58,709 nucleotides of DNA from Pantoea sp. AS-PWVM4 (GCF_000468095.1 NZ_ASZC01000025.1:1-58709), one strand, 5' to 3'. Shown: positions 1 to 9,557, counted from the stretch's first letter. Numbers and translations: made by a program. The notes: a model not told the origin generated them from the sequence alone.

Positions 1-132
1 CAGAGGCTAATCGCGAAGGGCAAAGCCAGCAAGGCTGCGCTTGGAGCGGTGATGCGCAAGCTGGTTCATCAGTGCTTCGGGGTGCTGAAAACGCGGATGA
101 AGTGGGATGAAAATTACGCAGCTACCGCTTGA
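1..132 (+). CDS. IS110-family transposase, C-terminal fragment
   Basis: An open frame enters from the window edge and ends with TGA at 130-132, giving 43 residues. The run GKASKAALGAVMRKLVHQ followed by a short basic and acidic tail is typical of the C-terminal end of IS110-family DEDD transposases (Transposase_20 domain). In this family the catalytic parts lie upstream, outside the window. The stop codon lies only 15 bp from the recG stop codon, so the right end of the element must be very short. That fits the IS110 subgroup, whose bridge-RNA-bearing noncoding end is on the other side of the gene, also outside the window. Whether the element is complete cannot be judged. Confidence 0.7.
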   Translation, partial: QRLIAKGKASKAALGAVMRKLVHQCFGVLKTRMKWDENYAATA

Positions 133-149
133 CGTTCAAGACGGTAGCT
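120..149. repeat. Inverted repeat spanning the IS110/recG junction
   Basis: AGCTACCG (120-127) and CGGTAGCT (142-149) form a perfect 8-bp stem around a 14-nt loop. The left arm lies in the last codons of the transposase and the right arm overlaps the recG stop codon (148-150). It may be a transcription-end hairpin between the convergent genes or part of the insertion junction. No U-run follows on either strand. Confidence 0.45.
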
Positions 150-2226
150 ACGCGTTGCTGTAGCGTTCGGTTTCCGGCAGCCAGCGCTCAATCAACGCCA
201 CGGCCTGCTCAGGATAATGCTGGTGGAAATGGCGTGCCACGCGCTGAACTTCCGGGATCATGCCCTGATCACGCAGCAAATCGGCGACTTTGAACTCGGC
301 GTTACCGGTCTGGCGCGTGCCAAGCAGTTCACCGGGACCACGAATCTCCAGATCATGCTGGGCGATAACAAAGCCGTCGTTGCTGTCACGCAACACCTGC
401 AAACGCTTTTGCGCCGTTTTACTTAGCGGTGCTTTGTACAGCAACACACAATGCGAGGCGACCGCACCACGCCCGACACGTCCACGTAACTGATGCAGCT
501 GTGCAAGGCCGAGGCGTTCTGGGTTTTCGATGATCATCAGACTGGCGTTCGGCACATCCACTCCAACCTCAATAACCGTCGTGGCGACCAGTAATTGGAT
601 TTCATTGGCTTTAAATGCCTGCATCACCGCCTGCTTTTCAGCCGGTTTCATACGGCCATGCACCAGCCCGACCTGGAGATCCGGCAACGCGACTTTTAGC
701 TCTTGCCAGGTCGCTTCGGCCGCCTGTGCCTCCAGCAGCTCAGACTCTTCAATCAGCGTACAGACCCAATACGCCTGACGACCTTCCTGGCAGGCGCTTT
801 GCACTCGCGTGATGATATCGTTACGGCGGCTGTCGGGGATCGCGACGGTGGTGACCGGGGTTCGGCCTGGCGGTAACTCATCAATGGTAGAAGTATCGAG
901 ATCCGCGTAGGCGGTCATCGCCAGGGTGCGTGGAATCGGTGTCGCGGTCATGATTAGCTGATGCGGATGAAAACCCTGTTCTTCGCCCTTTTCCCAGAGT
1001 GCCAGACGCTGGTGGACGCCAAAACGGTGCTGTTCATCGATAATCACCAACGCCATGCCGTTAAATTGTACCTGCTCCTGAAACAGCGCATGGGTACCGA
1101 CCACCATCGCTACCTGCCCGCTGGCAATCGCCTCCTGCTGCGCCTGACGAGCCTTACCTTTTTGCTTACCCGCCAGCCAGCCCACCTCAATACCGAGAGG
1201 CGCAAACCATTGGCGGAAATTATTAGCGTGCTGTTCGGCGAGCAATTCGGTGGGGGCCATCAGCGCCACCTGCTTGCCGTGGGCAATCACATTTAACGCA
1301 GCCATTGCCGCGACCAACGTTTTACCCGATCCCACATCGCCTTGCACCAGACGCATCATCGGGAAGTCGTGTGCCAGATCGCGCTCAATTTCCGCGACCA
1401 CCCGTTGCTGCGCGCCGGTAGGGGAGAACGGCAGGGCGGCCAGCAATTTATCGACCAACTGATGATTGGCCGGCATCGGCAGCGCGTGATGGCGCTGTGC
1501 ACCAGCGCGCACTGCCAACATGCTGAGGTTATGTGCCAGCAGTTCTTCCATAATTAACCGGCGCTGTGCCGGATGACGGCCCGTTTCCAGCTCGCTCAGA
1601 CGCAAATCAGGTGGTGGACGATGCAGAGTACGCAATGCGTCTGGCAGGCTAATCAATCCACCGCTCAGTTCCGGCGGCAACAGCTCGGCAATGGCGCAGG
1701 TTTCCAGCAGCGTCAGCGCCTGATCGGTCAGGTTGCGCAGCGTTGCCTGGCGGATACCTTCGGTGGTGGGATACACCGGCGTCAGGGTTTCCTGCAACTC
1801 AACGCTGCTGTGTTCGCCCTGAATGCGATATTCGGGATGGATAATCTCTGCACCGCGCTGACCGCGTTTGATCTCGCCGTAAGCAGTGACGCGACGGCCT
1901 GACGCCAGGCTGTTTTTCATCCCGGCATTGAAGTTGAAGAAGCGCATGGTCAGCACGCCAGTGCCATCGCTGATTTGGCACACCAGCATACGGCGGCGGC
2001 CAAAGGTGATTTCACTGCTCAGCACTTCACCTTCCACCGTGGCCCAGATGCCCGGCAGCAGGTCATTAATACGATAGAGTTGGGTGCGATCTTCGTAGCG
2101 CAGCGGCAGGTGCAGCAGCAGATCCTGGATGGTAAACAGGCCAATTTTGGCCAGTTTCGCCGCCTGGCTGGCGCCGACGCCGGTCAGGGTACTGAGCGGG
2201 ATGGCATCCAGCAGACGGCCTTTCAT
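148..2226 (-). CDS. recG: ATP-dependent DNA helicase RecG
   Basis: RecG (692 aa) is a monomeric superfamily-2 helicase that remodels stalled replication forks and branched recombination intermediates. The N-terminal wedge/OB domain is followed by the helicase core with Walker A GDVGSGKT, the box DEQHRFG and the C-terminal RecG signature LRGRVGRG. The protein ends in RYSNA exactly as in E. coli. I chose the ATG at 2226 (MKGRLLDA), which matches the family start and overlaps the trmH stop as ATGA; an open frame continues 11 codons further upstream but runs into trmH. It is the last gene of the gmk-rpoZ-spoT-trmH-recG operon. Its downstream neighbour is an IS110 element in place of gltS, the E. 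coli neighbour. Confidence 0.97.
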   Translation of the reverse strand: MKGRLLDAIPLSTLTGVGASQAAKLAKIGLFTIQDLLLHLPLRYEDRTQLYRINDLLPGIWATVEGEVLSSEITFGRRRMLVCQISDGTGVLTMRFFNFNAGMKNSLASGRRVTAYGEIKRGQRGAEIIHPEYRIQGEHSSVELQETLTPVYPTTEGIRQATLRNLTDQALTLLETCAIAELLPPELSGGLISLPDALRTLHRPPPDLRLSELETGRHPAQRRLIMEELLAHNLSMLAVRAGAQRHHALPMPANHQLVDKLLAALPFSPTGAQQRVVAEIERDLAHDFPMMRLVQGDVGSGKTLVAAMAALNVIAHGKQVALMAPTELLAEQHANNFRQWFAPLGIEVGWLAGKQKGKARQAQQEAIASGQVAMVVGTHALFQEQVQFNGMALVIIDEQHRFGVHQRLALWEKGEEQGFHPHQLIMTATPIPRTLAMTAYADLDTSTIDELPPGRTPVTTVAIPDSRRNDIITRVQSACQEGRQAYWVCTLIEESELLEAQAAEATWQELKVALPDLQVGLVHGRMKPAEKQAVMQAFKANEIQLLVATTVIEVGVDVPNASLMIIENPERLGLAQLHQLRGRVGRGAVASHCVLLYKAPLSKTAQKRLQVLRDSNDGFVIAQHDLEIRGPGELLGTRQTGNAEFKVADLLRDQGMIPEVQRVARHFHQHYPEQAVALIERWLPETERYSNA

Positions 2227-2918
2227 TTTTTGCCCGTCGCTTGCATTGTTGCCCACCATTCGGCATCGGCTTCCACTTCACCGAGGTCGTTGATGTGCGG
2301 ATAGGGCAATCCTTTTTGCTTCGCCACGCGTGCCAGAACCGGGTAACCCCCTTCGAACAGCAGGCGCTGCTGCTCCTCTTCATCCAGCAAACTGTAGGTA
2401 CGCTGGTACATACCGGCATTTTGTCGCTGGCGTTGTGCTTCATACAGAATCAGCGCGGAAGCGACTGAGACATTAAGTGACTGCACCATGCCAACCATTG
2501 GGATAATGATGTCCTGATCCGCGAGGGCCAGCGCTTCTGCGGTGATACCGGTTTTTTCCTGACCCATCAGAATACAGGTGGGACGTGTGTAATCGATCTC
2601 GCGAAAATCCACGGCCTTGGCCGACAGGTTCGTCGCCAGCACCTGCATACCCTGCGTCTTCAGATGGGATACGGCTTCAGCGATATTGCGATGCGTTTTG
2701 ACCTTCACCCAACTGTTGCTACCAGCGGAGGCCGATACCATGGTGCGCATGCGCACGCTGGGCCAGACCGCATGGACCTCATGGATACCGACAGCATCGG
2801 CCGTGCGAATTACCGCCGAGACATTGTGCGGCTTATGCACCTGTTCCATACAGACGGTGAGATCGTGCTGGCGCAGGGCCAGCATCTCGCGGATACGAGC
2901 AAAACGTTGATCGTTCAT
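2223..2918 (-). CDS. trmH: tRNA (guanosine-18-2'-O)-methyltransferase TrmH (SpoU)
   Basis: TrmH is a SPOUT-class methyltransferase that uses S-adenosylmethionine to methylate the ribose of G18 in the D-loop of tRNAs. The 231-aa product has the family landmarks: NVSAVIRTADAVG in motif 1, LMGQEKTGI in motif 2 and MVQSLNVSVASALILYEA in motif 3, which forms the trefoil knot. Its length is close to the 229 aa of E. coli. The gene sits 3 bp after spoT and overlaps recG by 4 bp, so translation is probably coupled within the operon. Confidence 0.96.
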   Translation of the reverse strand: MNDQRFARIREMLALRQHDLTVCMEQVHKPHNVSAVIRTADAVGIHEVHAVWPSVRMRTMVSASAGSNSWVKVKTHRNIAEAVSHLKTQGMQVLATNLSAKAVDFREIDYTRPTCILMGQEKTGITAEALALADQDIIIPMVGMVQSLNVSVASALILYEAQRQRQNAGMYQRTYSLLDEEEQQRLLFEGGYPVLARVAKQKGLPYPHINDLGEVEADAEWWATMQATGKK

Positions 2919-2921
2919 GCA

Positions 2922-5030
2922 CTAATTACGATTTCGGTGAACTTTAATCACATCGGGCATTACGCGAATTTTACGCATAATGTTAGCCAGATGGACGCGA
3001 TCGTGCGCGGTCAGACGGATAAAGGCGCTATAAACACGGCCGTCTCGTTCTTCGGTATTGAGACTTTGAATGTTTGAACCGGCGGTATTGATGGCCGCCG
3101 TCAGGTTTGCCAGCGCGCCCTGATGGTTGAACATGTCGACTTTAATTTCGGCGACAAATTCCTGATCGGTCACTTTATCCCATTCTACCGGCATGAACTT
3201 TTCTGGTTCTTTCTGGTAGCCGCGAATATTGCGGCAGGACTCGTGGTGCACCACCAGGCCTTTACCAGGGCTGACGTGTGCAACGATCGGATCGCCCGGA
3301 ATCGGACGGCAGCATTTGGCGAAGGTAATCAGGACGCCATCAGCACCTTTAATCGGCAACTTATTACGTTTGTTGCTGACGAGTGGTGCTGAGTTCTCTG
3401 ATTGCAGCAGATTTTTCGCCACCACTACGCTCATCGCGTTGCCCAGACCAATTTCCGCCAGCAGATCATCCATACTGGTCAACTTCATGCGTTCCAGCTC
3501 GCGCTGGATATTTTCTGCCGGAATTTCAGCCAGTTTACGGCTACCACCCAGCGCATGGCTGAGCAGGCGACGGCCGAGGTTAACAGAATCTTCGCGTTTG
3601 AGGTTTTTCAGCAACTGGCGAATCTTGGCGCGCGCTTTGGAACTGACGACAAAGTTAAGCCAGGCGGCGTTGGGTCGGGCACCCGGCGCGGTAATAATTT
3701 CGATGGTTTGCCCGCTGGTGAGTGGCTGCGACAGCGGATAAGGCTGGCGATCAACGCGTGCGCCGACACAGGCATGGCCGATATCGGTATGGACCGCATA
3801 GGCAAAGTCGACAGGTGTTGCGCCAGCGGGCAGTTCGACAATGCGGCCTTCAGGCGTGAACACATAAATCTCGTCCGGGAAGAGATCCGATTTCACGCTT
3901 TCAATAAATTCAAAGGAGCTTCCCGCGCTTTGTTGCAACTCCAGCAGGCTTTGCAGCCAGCGCTGGGCACGTACTTGCGCGGTGGTGCCGCTTTCACCGG
4001 CCTGTTTATAGGCCCAGTGTGCCGCAACCCCCATTTCCGCCATCTGATCCATATCTTCGGTACGGATTTGCACCTCAACCGGCACGCCGTGCGGGCCAAT
4101 CATCGAGGTATGCAAAGATTGATAGCCGTTGGCCTTGGGGATAGCGATGTAATCTTTGACGCGTCCAGGACGCGGTTTGTACAGACTGTGCATCTGTCCG
4201 AGTACGCGATAGCAGGTATCTAAATCTTTCACGATGACGCGAAAGGCGTAAATATCCATGATCGAGTGAAATCGTTGCTCTTTCAGATGCATTTTGCGGT
4301 AGATCGAATAGAGATGCTTCTCACGGCCACTGACGCGACAGGGAATCCCAGCCTCTTGCAGGCGGCCGTCAATCTCAGAAAGAATCTTCTGGATCATCTC
4401 TTTACGGTTACCGCGCGCCGCTTTAACCACCTCTTTGATGACCCGATAGCGGTTTGGGTACAACGCTTCAAAGCCCAGCTCCTCCAGCTCGGTTTTCAGG
4501 TGATGAATACCGAGACGGTGGGCCAGCGGGCTATAAATTTCGAGGGTTTCTCGTGCGATACGACGGCGTTTATCCGGTCGCAGCGAGCCAAGCGTGCGCA
4601 TGTTATGGGTGCGGTCAGCCAGTTTGATCAGAATGACGCGGATGTCCTGCACCATCGCCATGATCATTTTGCGGAAGTTTTCAGCCTGGGCTTCTTTCTT
4701 ATCCCGGAACTTCAACTTATCGAGTTTTGACACCCCTTCAACCAGTTCGGCAACGCTTTTGCCAAACAGTTGTTCCATGTCCTGGTAAGTTGCGGGGGTA
4801 TCTTCGATAACATCATGCAGCAACGCGGCCATCAGCGTTTCGTGGTCGAGTTTCATCTCGGCCAGAATGCAGGCAACGGCAACAGGATGGGTGATATAAG
4901 GCTCACCGCTGGAGCGTGTTTGTCCCTCGTGGGCATCACGCGCGACAAGATAAGCTTGCTTGAGGCGCTTGATTTGCTCCTCAGGCAAGTATTTTTCAAT
5001 CAGTTGATTGAGGCTTTCAAACAGATACAA
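2922..5030 (-). CDS. spoT: Bifunctional (p)ppGpp synthetase/hydrolase SpoT
   Basis: SpoT (702 aa) degrades, and weakly makes, the alarmone (p)ppGpp in response to carbon, fatty-acid and other stress. The N-terminal HD hydrolase domain shows His72-Asp73 in LHDVIEDTPA, so hydrolase activity should be intact. A RelA/SpoT synthetase domain, a TGS domain (EIYVFTPEGRIVELPAGATP), a zinc-finger-like segment with CC near FAKCCRPIPGD and a C-terminal ACT domain follow. The start codon is TTG, giving MYLFESLNQ as in E. coli spoT, with AGGT seven bases upstream. The gene lies between rpoZ and trmH in the conserved operon. Nothing looks damaged. Confidence 0.97.
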   Translation of the reverse strand: MYLFESLNQLIEKYLPEEQIKRLKQAYLVARDAHEGQTRSSGEPYITHPVAVACILAEMKLDHETLMAALLHDVIEDTPATYQDMEQLFGKSVAELVEGVSKLDKLKFRDKKEAQAENFRKMIMAMVQDIRVILIKLADRTHNMRTLGSLRPDKRRRIARETLEIYSPLAHRLGIHHLKTELEELGFEALYPNRYRVIKEVVKAARGNRKEMIQKILSEIDGRLQEAGIPCRVSGREKHLYSIYRKMHLKEQRFHSIMDIYAFRVIVKDLDTCYRVLGQMHSLYKPRPGRVKDYIAIPKANGYQSLHTSMIGPHGVPVEVQIRTEDMDQMAEMGVAAHWAYKQAGESGTTAQVRAQRWLQSLLELQQSAGSSFEFIESVKSDLFPDEIYVFTPEGRIVELPAGATPVDFAYAVHTDIGHACVGARVDRQPYPLSQPLTSGQTIEIITAPGARPNAAWLNFVVSSKARAKIRQLLKNLKREDSVNLGRRLLSHALGGSRKLAEIPAENIQRELERMKLTSMDDLLAEIGLGNAMSVVVAKNLLQSENSAPLVSNKRNKLPIKGADGVLITFAKCCRPIPGDPIVAHVSPGKGLVVHHESCRNIRGYQKEPEKFMPVEWDKVTDQEFVAEIKVDMFNHQGALANLTAAINTAGSNIQSLNTEERDGRVYSAFIRLTAHDRVHLANIMRKIRVMPDVIKVHRNRN

Positions 5031-5050
5031 GGTTGACCTGCAGGCTGCTG

Positions 5051-5326
5051 TTAACGACGACCTTCAGCGATAGCGGTAACGGCTTGTAATTCAGCGGCTT
5101 CCTGCTCTTGCTGTTCCTGACGATCACGCACATCCAGAATCTGGTTGGTGATCAGACCTTCTTCGATTTCGCGCAGCGCGATAACGGTGGCTTTATCGTT
5201 TTCTTCCGGAACCAGCGGATCTTTGCCGCCTACCTGCATCTGACGTGCACGACGTGCAGCGACCAACACCAGGTCAAAACGGTTACCAATTTTTTCTACT
5301 GCGTCCTGAACGGTTACGCGTGCCAT
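5051..5326 (-). CDS. rpoZ: RNA polymerase omega subunit
   Basis: The 91-residue omega subunit binds the beta' C-terminus, assists RNA polymerase assembly and forms one of the ppGpp sites. The sequence MARVTVQDAVEKIGNRFDLV is the conserved start, followed by the AARRARQMQ helix, and length matches the family exactly. It precedes spoT by 20 bp, so the alarmone enzyme and an alarmone-binding RNA polymerase subunit are expressed together. Confidence 0.98.
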   Translation of the reverse strand: MARVTVQDAVEKIGNRFDLVLVAARRARQMQVGGKDPLVPEENDKATVIALREIEEGLITNQILDVRDRQEQQEQEAAELQAVTAIAEGRR

Positions 5327-5380
5327 AGGTGTGCTACTCCACAGATGAAGAAATGACTGGGCATAATACTGAAAGTGAAT

Positions 5381-6004
5381 TCAGACTGCCAATAGTTTGC
5401 TGATTAAAGCATCATGTCGCGATTTCTGGCGACTCATGCGCAGACGTTCTGCGCGAATAATGGTTTTCAGATCGGACAACGCCAGATCAAAATCATCATT
5501 CACAATTAAATAATCGTATTCGGCATAGTGGCTCATTTCCGCCACGGCCTGAGCCATACGGCGGGCAATCACCTCTTCGCTATCCTGACCACGGCCGCGC
5601 AGACGGCGATCCAACTCTTCCGTTGAGGGTGGCAAAACAAAAATGCTGCGTGCGGCAGGCATTTTCTGGCGAATTTGCTGCGCGCCTTGCCAGTCGATAT
5701 CCAGAAAAACATCAACGCCCGTTGCCAATACGCGTTCAATGGCCGCACGGGAGGTGCCGTAATAGTTGCCAAAGACTTCCGCATGCTCAAGGAAGGCATC
5801 CTCGGCAATCATGGCTTCGAATTCCGGTTTCGACACAAAAAAGTAATGTTCACCATGACTCTCACCGGGACGCACGCCACGGGTGGTATGGGAAACAGAC
5901 ACTTGCGTATCGTATAACGGTTGTGTCTTCAACAGCGCCTGAATCAGACTGGATTTACCTGCGCCGCTGGGGGCAGAAACAATATAGAGCGTGCCTTGAG
6001 CCAT
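5381..6004 (-). CDS. gmk: Guanylate kinase
   Basis: Gmk phosphorylates GMP to GDP with ATP, an essential step in GTP, dGTP and (p)ppGpp supply. The 207-aa protein begins MAQGTLYIVSAPSGAGKSSL with its P-loop (SAPSGAGKSS) at residues 9-18, and keeps the GMP-binding and lid elements (VSHTTRGVRPGE, RLRGRGQDSEEVI). The frame stays open 75 codons upstream, but the ATG at 6004 gives the exact E. coli length and N-terminus, so the longer version is rejected. It is the first gene of the gmk-rpoZ-spoT-trmH-recG operon and is divergent from ligB. Confidence 0.97.
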   Translation of the reverse strand: MAQGTLYIVSAPSGAGKSSLIQALLKTQPLYDTQVSVSHTTRGVRPGESHGEHYFFVSKPEFEAMIAEDAFLEHAEVFGNYYGTSRAAIERVLATGVDVFLDIDWQGAQQIRQKMPAARSIFVLPPSTEELDRRLRGRGQDSEEVIARRMAQAVAEMSHYAEYDYLIVNDDFDLALSDLKTIIRAERLRMSRQKSRHDALISKLLAV

Positions 6005-6243
6005 GATTTTCTTGAATTGAGTAAAGAGCGGAGTCGATTTCCTGCACAGTATACACGGCTTACGCCCGCCACGCAGCGTTTGCCGCCGCGTCAGGCGCAT
6101 TTCTTTTTTTGTGAGGCTGCTCCAGCCGTATTGTTCAGCGCTGCAACTCGTGAAAAAACGCGGGAACATAACATCCAGAATCCTTTTTCGCTGCTGGCCG
6201 CCAGATGCAGGGTGTTCTCCAATAGACAAAAAGGAGAACGAAG

Positions 6244-7953
6244 ATGAAAGGATACATGGTTTTGTTGTTATGGCTTTTCAGCGCGGGCGTATTGGCCGAG
6301 AGGGTTTGTCCCAACTGGTCCCCGGTACGGGCCGGGCAGGAGATTACGCAGTTACAAACCCAACTCCGACACTGGGATGATGCCTATTACCGGCAGGGAC
6401 AGAACCTGGTAAGCGATGCTGATTACGACAGCCTGCAACAACGTCTGCAACACTGGCAGCAGTGCTTCACGCCCGACCAGGCGACTTACGCGTCACAACC
6501 CACAACAGACGGCACTGCGCAGCACCCGGTGGCACATACCGGCGTGCGCAAATTGCGTGACCAGCGGGCTGTCATGGAGTGGATGCAGGGTAAGTCAGAT
6601 TTGTGGGTACAGCCGAAGGTTGACGGTGTGGCCGTCACACTGATTTATCGTCAGGGGCGGTTGGCCTCTCTGGTCAGTCGTGGTGACGGCCTGCGCGGTG
6701 AAGAGTGGCGGGATAAGGCAGCCATGATCCCGGCTATCCCGCAGCAGATCAGCACCAATCAGAATGAGGTGGTGCTGCAAGGGGAATTATTTTTGCAGAT
6801 GACCGATCATCAGCAGGCGCATGATGGTGGCAGAAATGCCCGGGCACAGGTGGCGGGCGCGATGATGCGCCGTGATGCCACTCCGCTGTTGGCGCAATTG
6901 GGGGTGTTTATTTGGGCGTGGCCGGATGGTCCGACGTCCATGTCAGAACGGCTGGCACAATTGTCGCGCTGGGGATTTGACCTCACCGAACGCTGGAGCG
7001 AACGGGTCAATGATGAGGATGAAGTAGCAAGCTGGCGCGATCGCTGGTTTCAGGGAAAATTACCCTTTGCCACCGATGGTGTTGTTATTCACCAATCGCC
7101 CGTTCGCATGGGGCGTGACTGGCAGCCCGGGCAGGGCAACTGGTCAGCTGCGTGGAAATATCAACCAGCGGAGATCAGCAGCGAAGTGCATTCGGTGGAG
7201 TTCAATGTCGGACGAACCGGAAAAATCGCGGTGGTTTTGAATCTTATCCCGGTGCAGCTGGATGATAAAACCGTGCGCCGGGTCAATATTGGCTCGCTAC
7301 GACGTTGGCGTGAGCTGGATGTGATTGCAGGCGATCAGGTGACATTGGTTCTCGCCGGGTTGGGCATTCCGCGTGTTGAACGGGTTATCTGGCGTGTTGG
7401 ACTGCGCGAATACCCCGATGCACCACAAAGCAGCGATTTCAACGAACTCAGTTGTCTGACATTCAGTGCACCGTGTCGGGCGCAATTCCTGTCACGCCTG
7501 AGCTGGCTCAGCGAAAAATCAGTGCTGGATATTAACGGTATACAACGCAGCACCTGGCAACGCTTGCTGGATAGCGGCACCATCACCCATCTGTTTTCCT
7601 GGCTGGAACTGACACCCGAACAAATCGCTCAGGTGGCTGGGATATCACCGGCGCGGGCGCAACAGATCTGGCGGCGGTTTAATCAGACCCGCCAGCAACC
7701 GTTACGCCGTTGGGTGATGGCGCTGGGCTTGCCGATACCGCGTGCCGCATTACAAGCCTTACCTGACACTCAGTGGCAACAATTGCAGATGCGCACGACG
7801 GAGGGCTGGCAACAGCTACCGGGTATTGGCAGCACGCTGGCGCAACGGATTGTGACCATGCTGCACGATCATCAGGTGCAGCAACTCATCACGTTTTTAC
7901 AGCAACAGGCGATCCCCCGGCGGAGCATCAGTGATCGGGATGGGGATAGTTGA
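6244..7953 (+). CDS. ligB: NAD-dependent DNA ligase LigB
   Basis: LigB is the second NAD-dependent DNA ligase of enterobacteria, shorter than LigA because it lacks the BRCT domain. The 569-aa product has the nucleotidyl-transfer motif KVDG with the adenylated lysine at about residue 125, then an OB fold and a helix-hairpin-helix region. Residues 1-18 (MKGYMVLLLWLFSAGVLA) look like a secretion signal or hydrophobic leader, also seen in E. coli LigB, which makes its true location unclear. A strong AAGGAG lies before the ATG. Its 3' end overlaps convergent yicG by 26 bp. Confidence 0.95.
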   Translation: MKGYMVLLLWLFSAGVLAERVCPNWSPVRAGQEITQLQTQLRHWDDAYYRQGQNLVSDADYDSLQQRLQHWQQCFTPDQATYASQPTTDGTAQHPVAHTGVRKLRDQRAVMEWMQGKSDLWVQPKVDGVAVTLIYRQGRLASLVSRGDGLRGEEWRDKAAMIPAIPQQISTNQNEVVLQGELFLQMTDHQQAHDGGRNARAQVAGAMMRRDATPLLAQLGVFIWAWPDGPTSMSERLAQLSRWGFDLTERWSERVNDEDEVASWRDRWFQGKLPFATDGVVIHQSPVRMGRDWQPGQGNWSAAWKYQPAEISSEVHSVEFNVGRTGKIAVVLNLIPVQLDDKTVRRVNIGSLRRWRELDVIAGDQVTLVLAGLGIPRVERVIWRVGLREYPDAPQSSDFNELSCLTFSAPCRAQFLSRLSWLSEKSVLDINGIQRSTWQRLLDSGTITHLFSWLELTPEQIAQVAGISPARAQQIWRRFNQTRQQPLRRWVMALGLPIPRAALQALPDTQWQQLQMRTTEGWQQLPGIGSTLAQRIVTMLHDHQVQQLITFLQQQAIPRRSISDRDGDS

Positions 7954-8545
7954 AAATCGGCAAGCCGAGGCGGAACCGTAGCGCCAGCAGGCGAGCGAAA
8001 AAGCCGAACAATAGGGTAACGATTACCACTACCTCATTGGCCAGCGATGTTTTCAACAGCAGGATATAGAGCCAGCCTGAGGCGAAGGCGACAGCGGCAT
8101 ACAATTCTTTCTGAAATACCAGCGGGATGCGATTGCAGAACATATCGCGCAGTACGCCGCCAAATACACCGGTGATGACTGCGCTAATCGCGGCGATAAC
8201 AGCGGTATGGCCCCCATCCAGTGCCACCTGGGCACCTATTATGGAGAAAACCACCAGGCCCAACGCATCCAGCACCAGGAAGACTTTGCGCAGATGATTC
8301 ATCAGCGGTGCTACCACCGTGGTGATTACCGCCGCCGCCGCAACAATCATGATGTATTCGGGATGCTTAACCCAACCCAGCGGATAATGGCCGAGTAGAA
8401 TGTCACGTACCGATCCGCCACCAATCGCGGTAACGGAAGCAATAATAATGACGCCAAACAGGTCCATTTTGCGTCTGCCTGCCGCCAGCGCACCAGTCAT
8501 GGCCTCGGCGGTGATACCAATGATGTAGAGAACGGTTAACAGCAT
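7928..8545 (-). CDS. yicG: Inner-membrane protein YicG (UPF0126/TRIC-like family)
   Basis: This 205-aa protein has two UPF0126 repeats. Each carries a glycine-rich motif (AIGGGSVRDILLG and VFGGVLRDMFC), with about seven hydrophobic segments overall. Family members are related to TRIC-type cation channels, and YicG has been linked to amino-acid uptake, but the substrate cannot be read from sequence. I selected the ATG at 8545 (MLLTVLYIIG), which gives the same length as E. coli YicG; an upstream extension of 66 codons is basic, unlike the family and rejected. Its 3' end overlaps ligB tail-to-tail. Confidence 0.93.
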   Translation of the reverse strand: MLLTVLYIIGITAEAMTGALAAGRRKMDLFGVIIIASVTAIGGGSVRDILLGHYPLGWVKHPEYIMIVAAAAVITTVVAPLMNHLRKVFLVLDALGLVVFSIIGAQVALDGGHTAVIAAISAVITGVFGGVLRDMFCNRIPLVFQKELYAAVAFASGWLYILLLKTSLANEVVVIVTLLFGFFARLLALRFRLGLPIFNYPHPDH

Positions 8546-8790
8546 AGAGCACTCCAGATAATTGGCGGCAAGGCTAAAGACTTCCCAGAGTGTAGACCAC
8601 TGAGATTTTCTAAAAAAGTGACATCGGATTAGTTGTTTTGATATTAGAGGCTTCATAAGGCCTGTTTTACGGGGGTATGAGGATAGATGTTTCTTATTCG
8701 CATTATAAAAAATGATGTGAATGGTGTGTTCAGTATGCGCCAATCCGGCTTAACGCGTGTGGACAGGAGGGGGAAGTTGCTGGCGTGGAA

Positions 8791-8820
8791 AAGAAAAAAG
8801 CGTGCTGGCAAGCAGCACGC
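8791..8820 (-). terminator. Rho-independent terminator after the wzxC-like remnant
   Basis: GCGTGCTG (8800-8807) and CAGCACGC (8813-8820) make a perfect 8-bp stem with a 5-nt loop, followed on the minus strand by a run of six T (complement of 8794-8799). It ends minus-strand transcription from the flippase remnant. The remaining intergenic bases (8546-8869) show no gene I can support. Confidence 0.8.
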
Positions 8821-8869
8821 GAACGCATCCTCTCAGATGCCCAGAGCCCACCATACAGACTTGTTTTTA

Positions 8870-9517
8870 TTATCCGTTTCTTGCTCGCATACCGGCAAAG
8901 CTTTTCAGGCTAAAACGGTATTCAGGTTGGAACCATGAACGGCCGTAGTAGCAGTAGACCAGCATGCGAATTGAGACCATCGCCAGGTAACCCCAGATAG
9001 CACAGAGTACTGAAGGGGTCAGCCACACGGTGAACAAGGTCACACTCAGTCCCACCAGCACTGACAAGATTTCTGTAAATGCAATTCGAGTGAATTGTTT
9101 TTCTCGCTGCAATATGGCGCGATAATGTTGCCCTTGCGGAACAATAATGAAAATCACCGAAATCATTTCCAGCATAATTGCCAGTTCGGGCTGATTCATT
9201 ATTCGGCTAAAAAGATCGCTACCAATAAACATGACGGCGAAAATTAATAGCCCAAGCAACATGTTTCCCCAATAAAGAACGGAGAGATCGCTGACGCTTA
9301 AATTTTGGTTGCGAATAGCGGAGTTGCCAAATCCGCGATCGGCTAATGTGTCTATAACTAATAAACATGCAATGGCAACGGCAAGTAAATTTAACTCGTT
9401 TGCCTGTAATATTTGCGCCAGAAGTGAAAGCTGTAATACACCGATGCCAATGATTTTTATTGATGACAATATTGACCACTTGGTAGCGCCGGTCAGATTT
9501 CTTACACGTATCGTCAT
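8870..9517 (-). pseudogene. Truncated WzxC-like polysaccharide flippase (N-terminal half only)
   Basis: The 215-aa product aligns by eye, without gaps, to the first 210 or so residues of the colanic-acid exporter WzxC (about 490 aa, MOP superfamily). Shared features include a GATKWS motif near the start, DTLADRGFGNSAI, the VPQGQHYRA loop and several membrane segments. Homology ends at the family motif before the seventh transmembrane segment, then TAA TAA. The second half of the transporter is missing and no continuation is visible before the terminator at 8791-8820, so it is very likely non-functional. The start MTIRVRNLTGATKWS (ATG at 9517) matches WzxC; an upstream TTG is less likely. The gene is A+T-rich compared with its neighbours, suggesting transfer. 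Confidence 0.75.
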
Positions 9518-9557
9518 ACTCTGCTCGTTATGGTACATGTACCAGTGCAATTTGAGG

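Noticed and set aside
3402..4223. 273-aa plus-strand open frame opposite spoT
   Set aside because: It is an antisense shadow of spoT with no protein-family features.
6005..6229. N-terminal extension of guanylate kinase
   Set aside because: The extra 75 residues are basic and Cys-rich, unlike any Gmk; MAQGTLYIV at 6004 matches the family start and length.
8546..8743. N-terminal extension of YicG
   Set aside because: The added 66 residues do not resemble the family; the ATG at 8545 gives the E. coli length.
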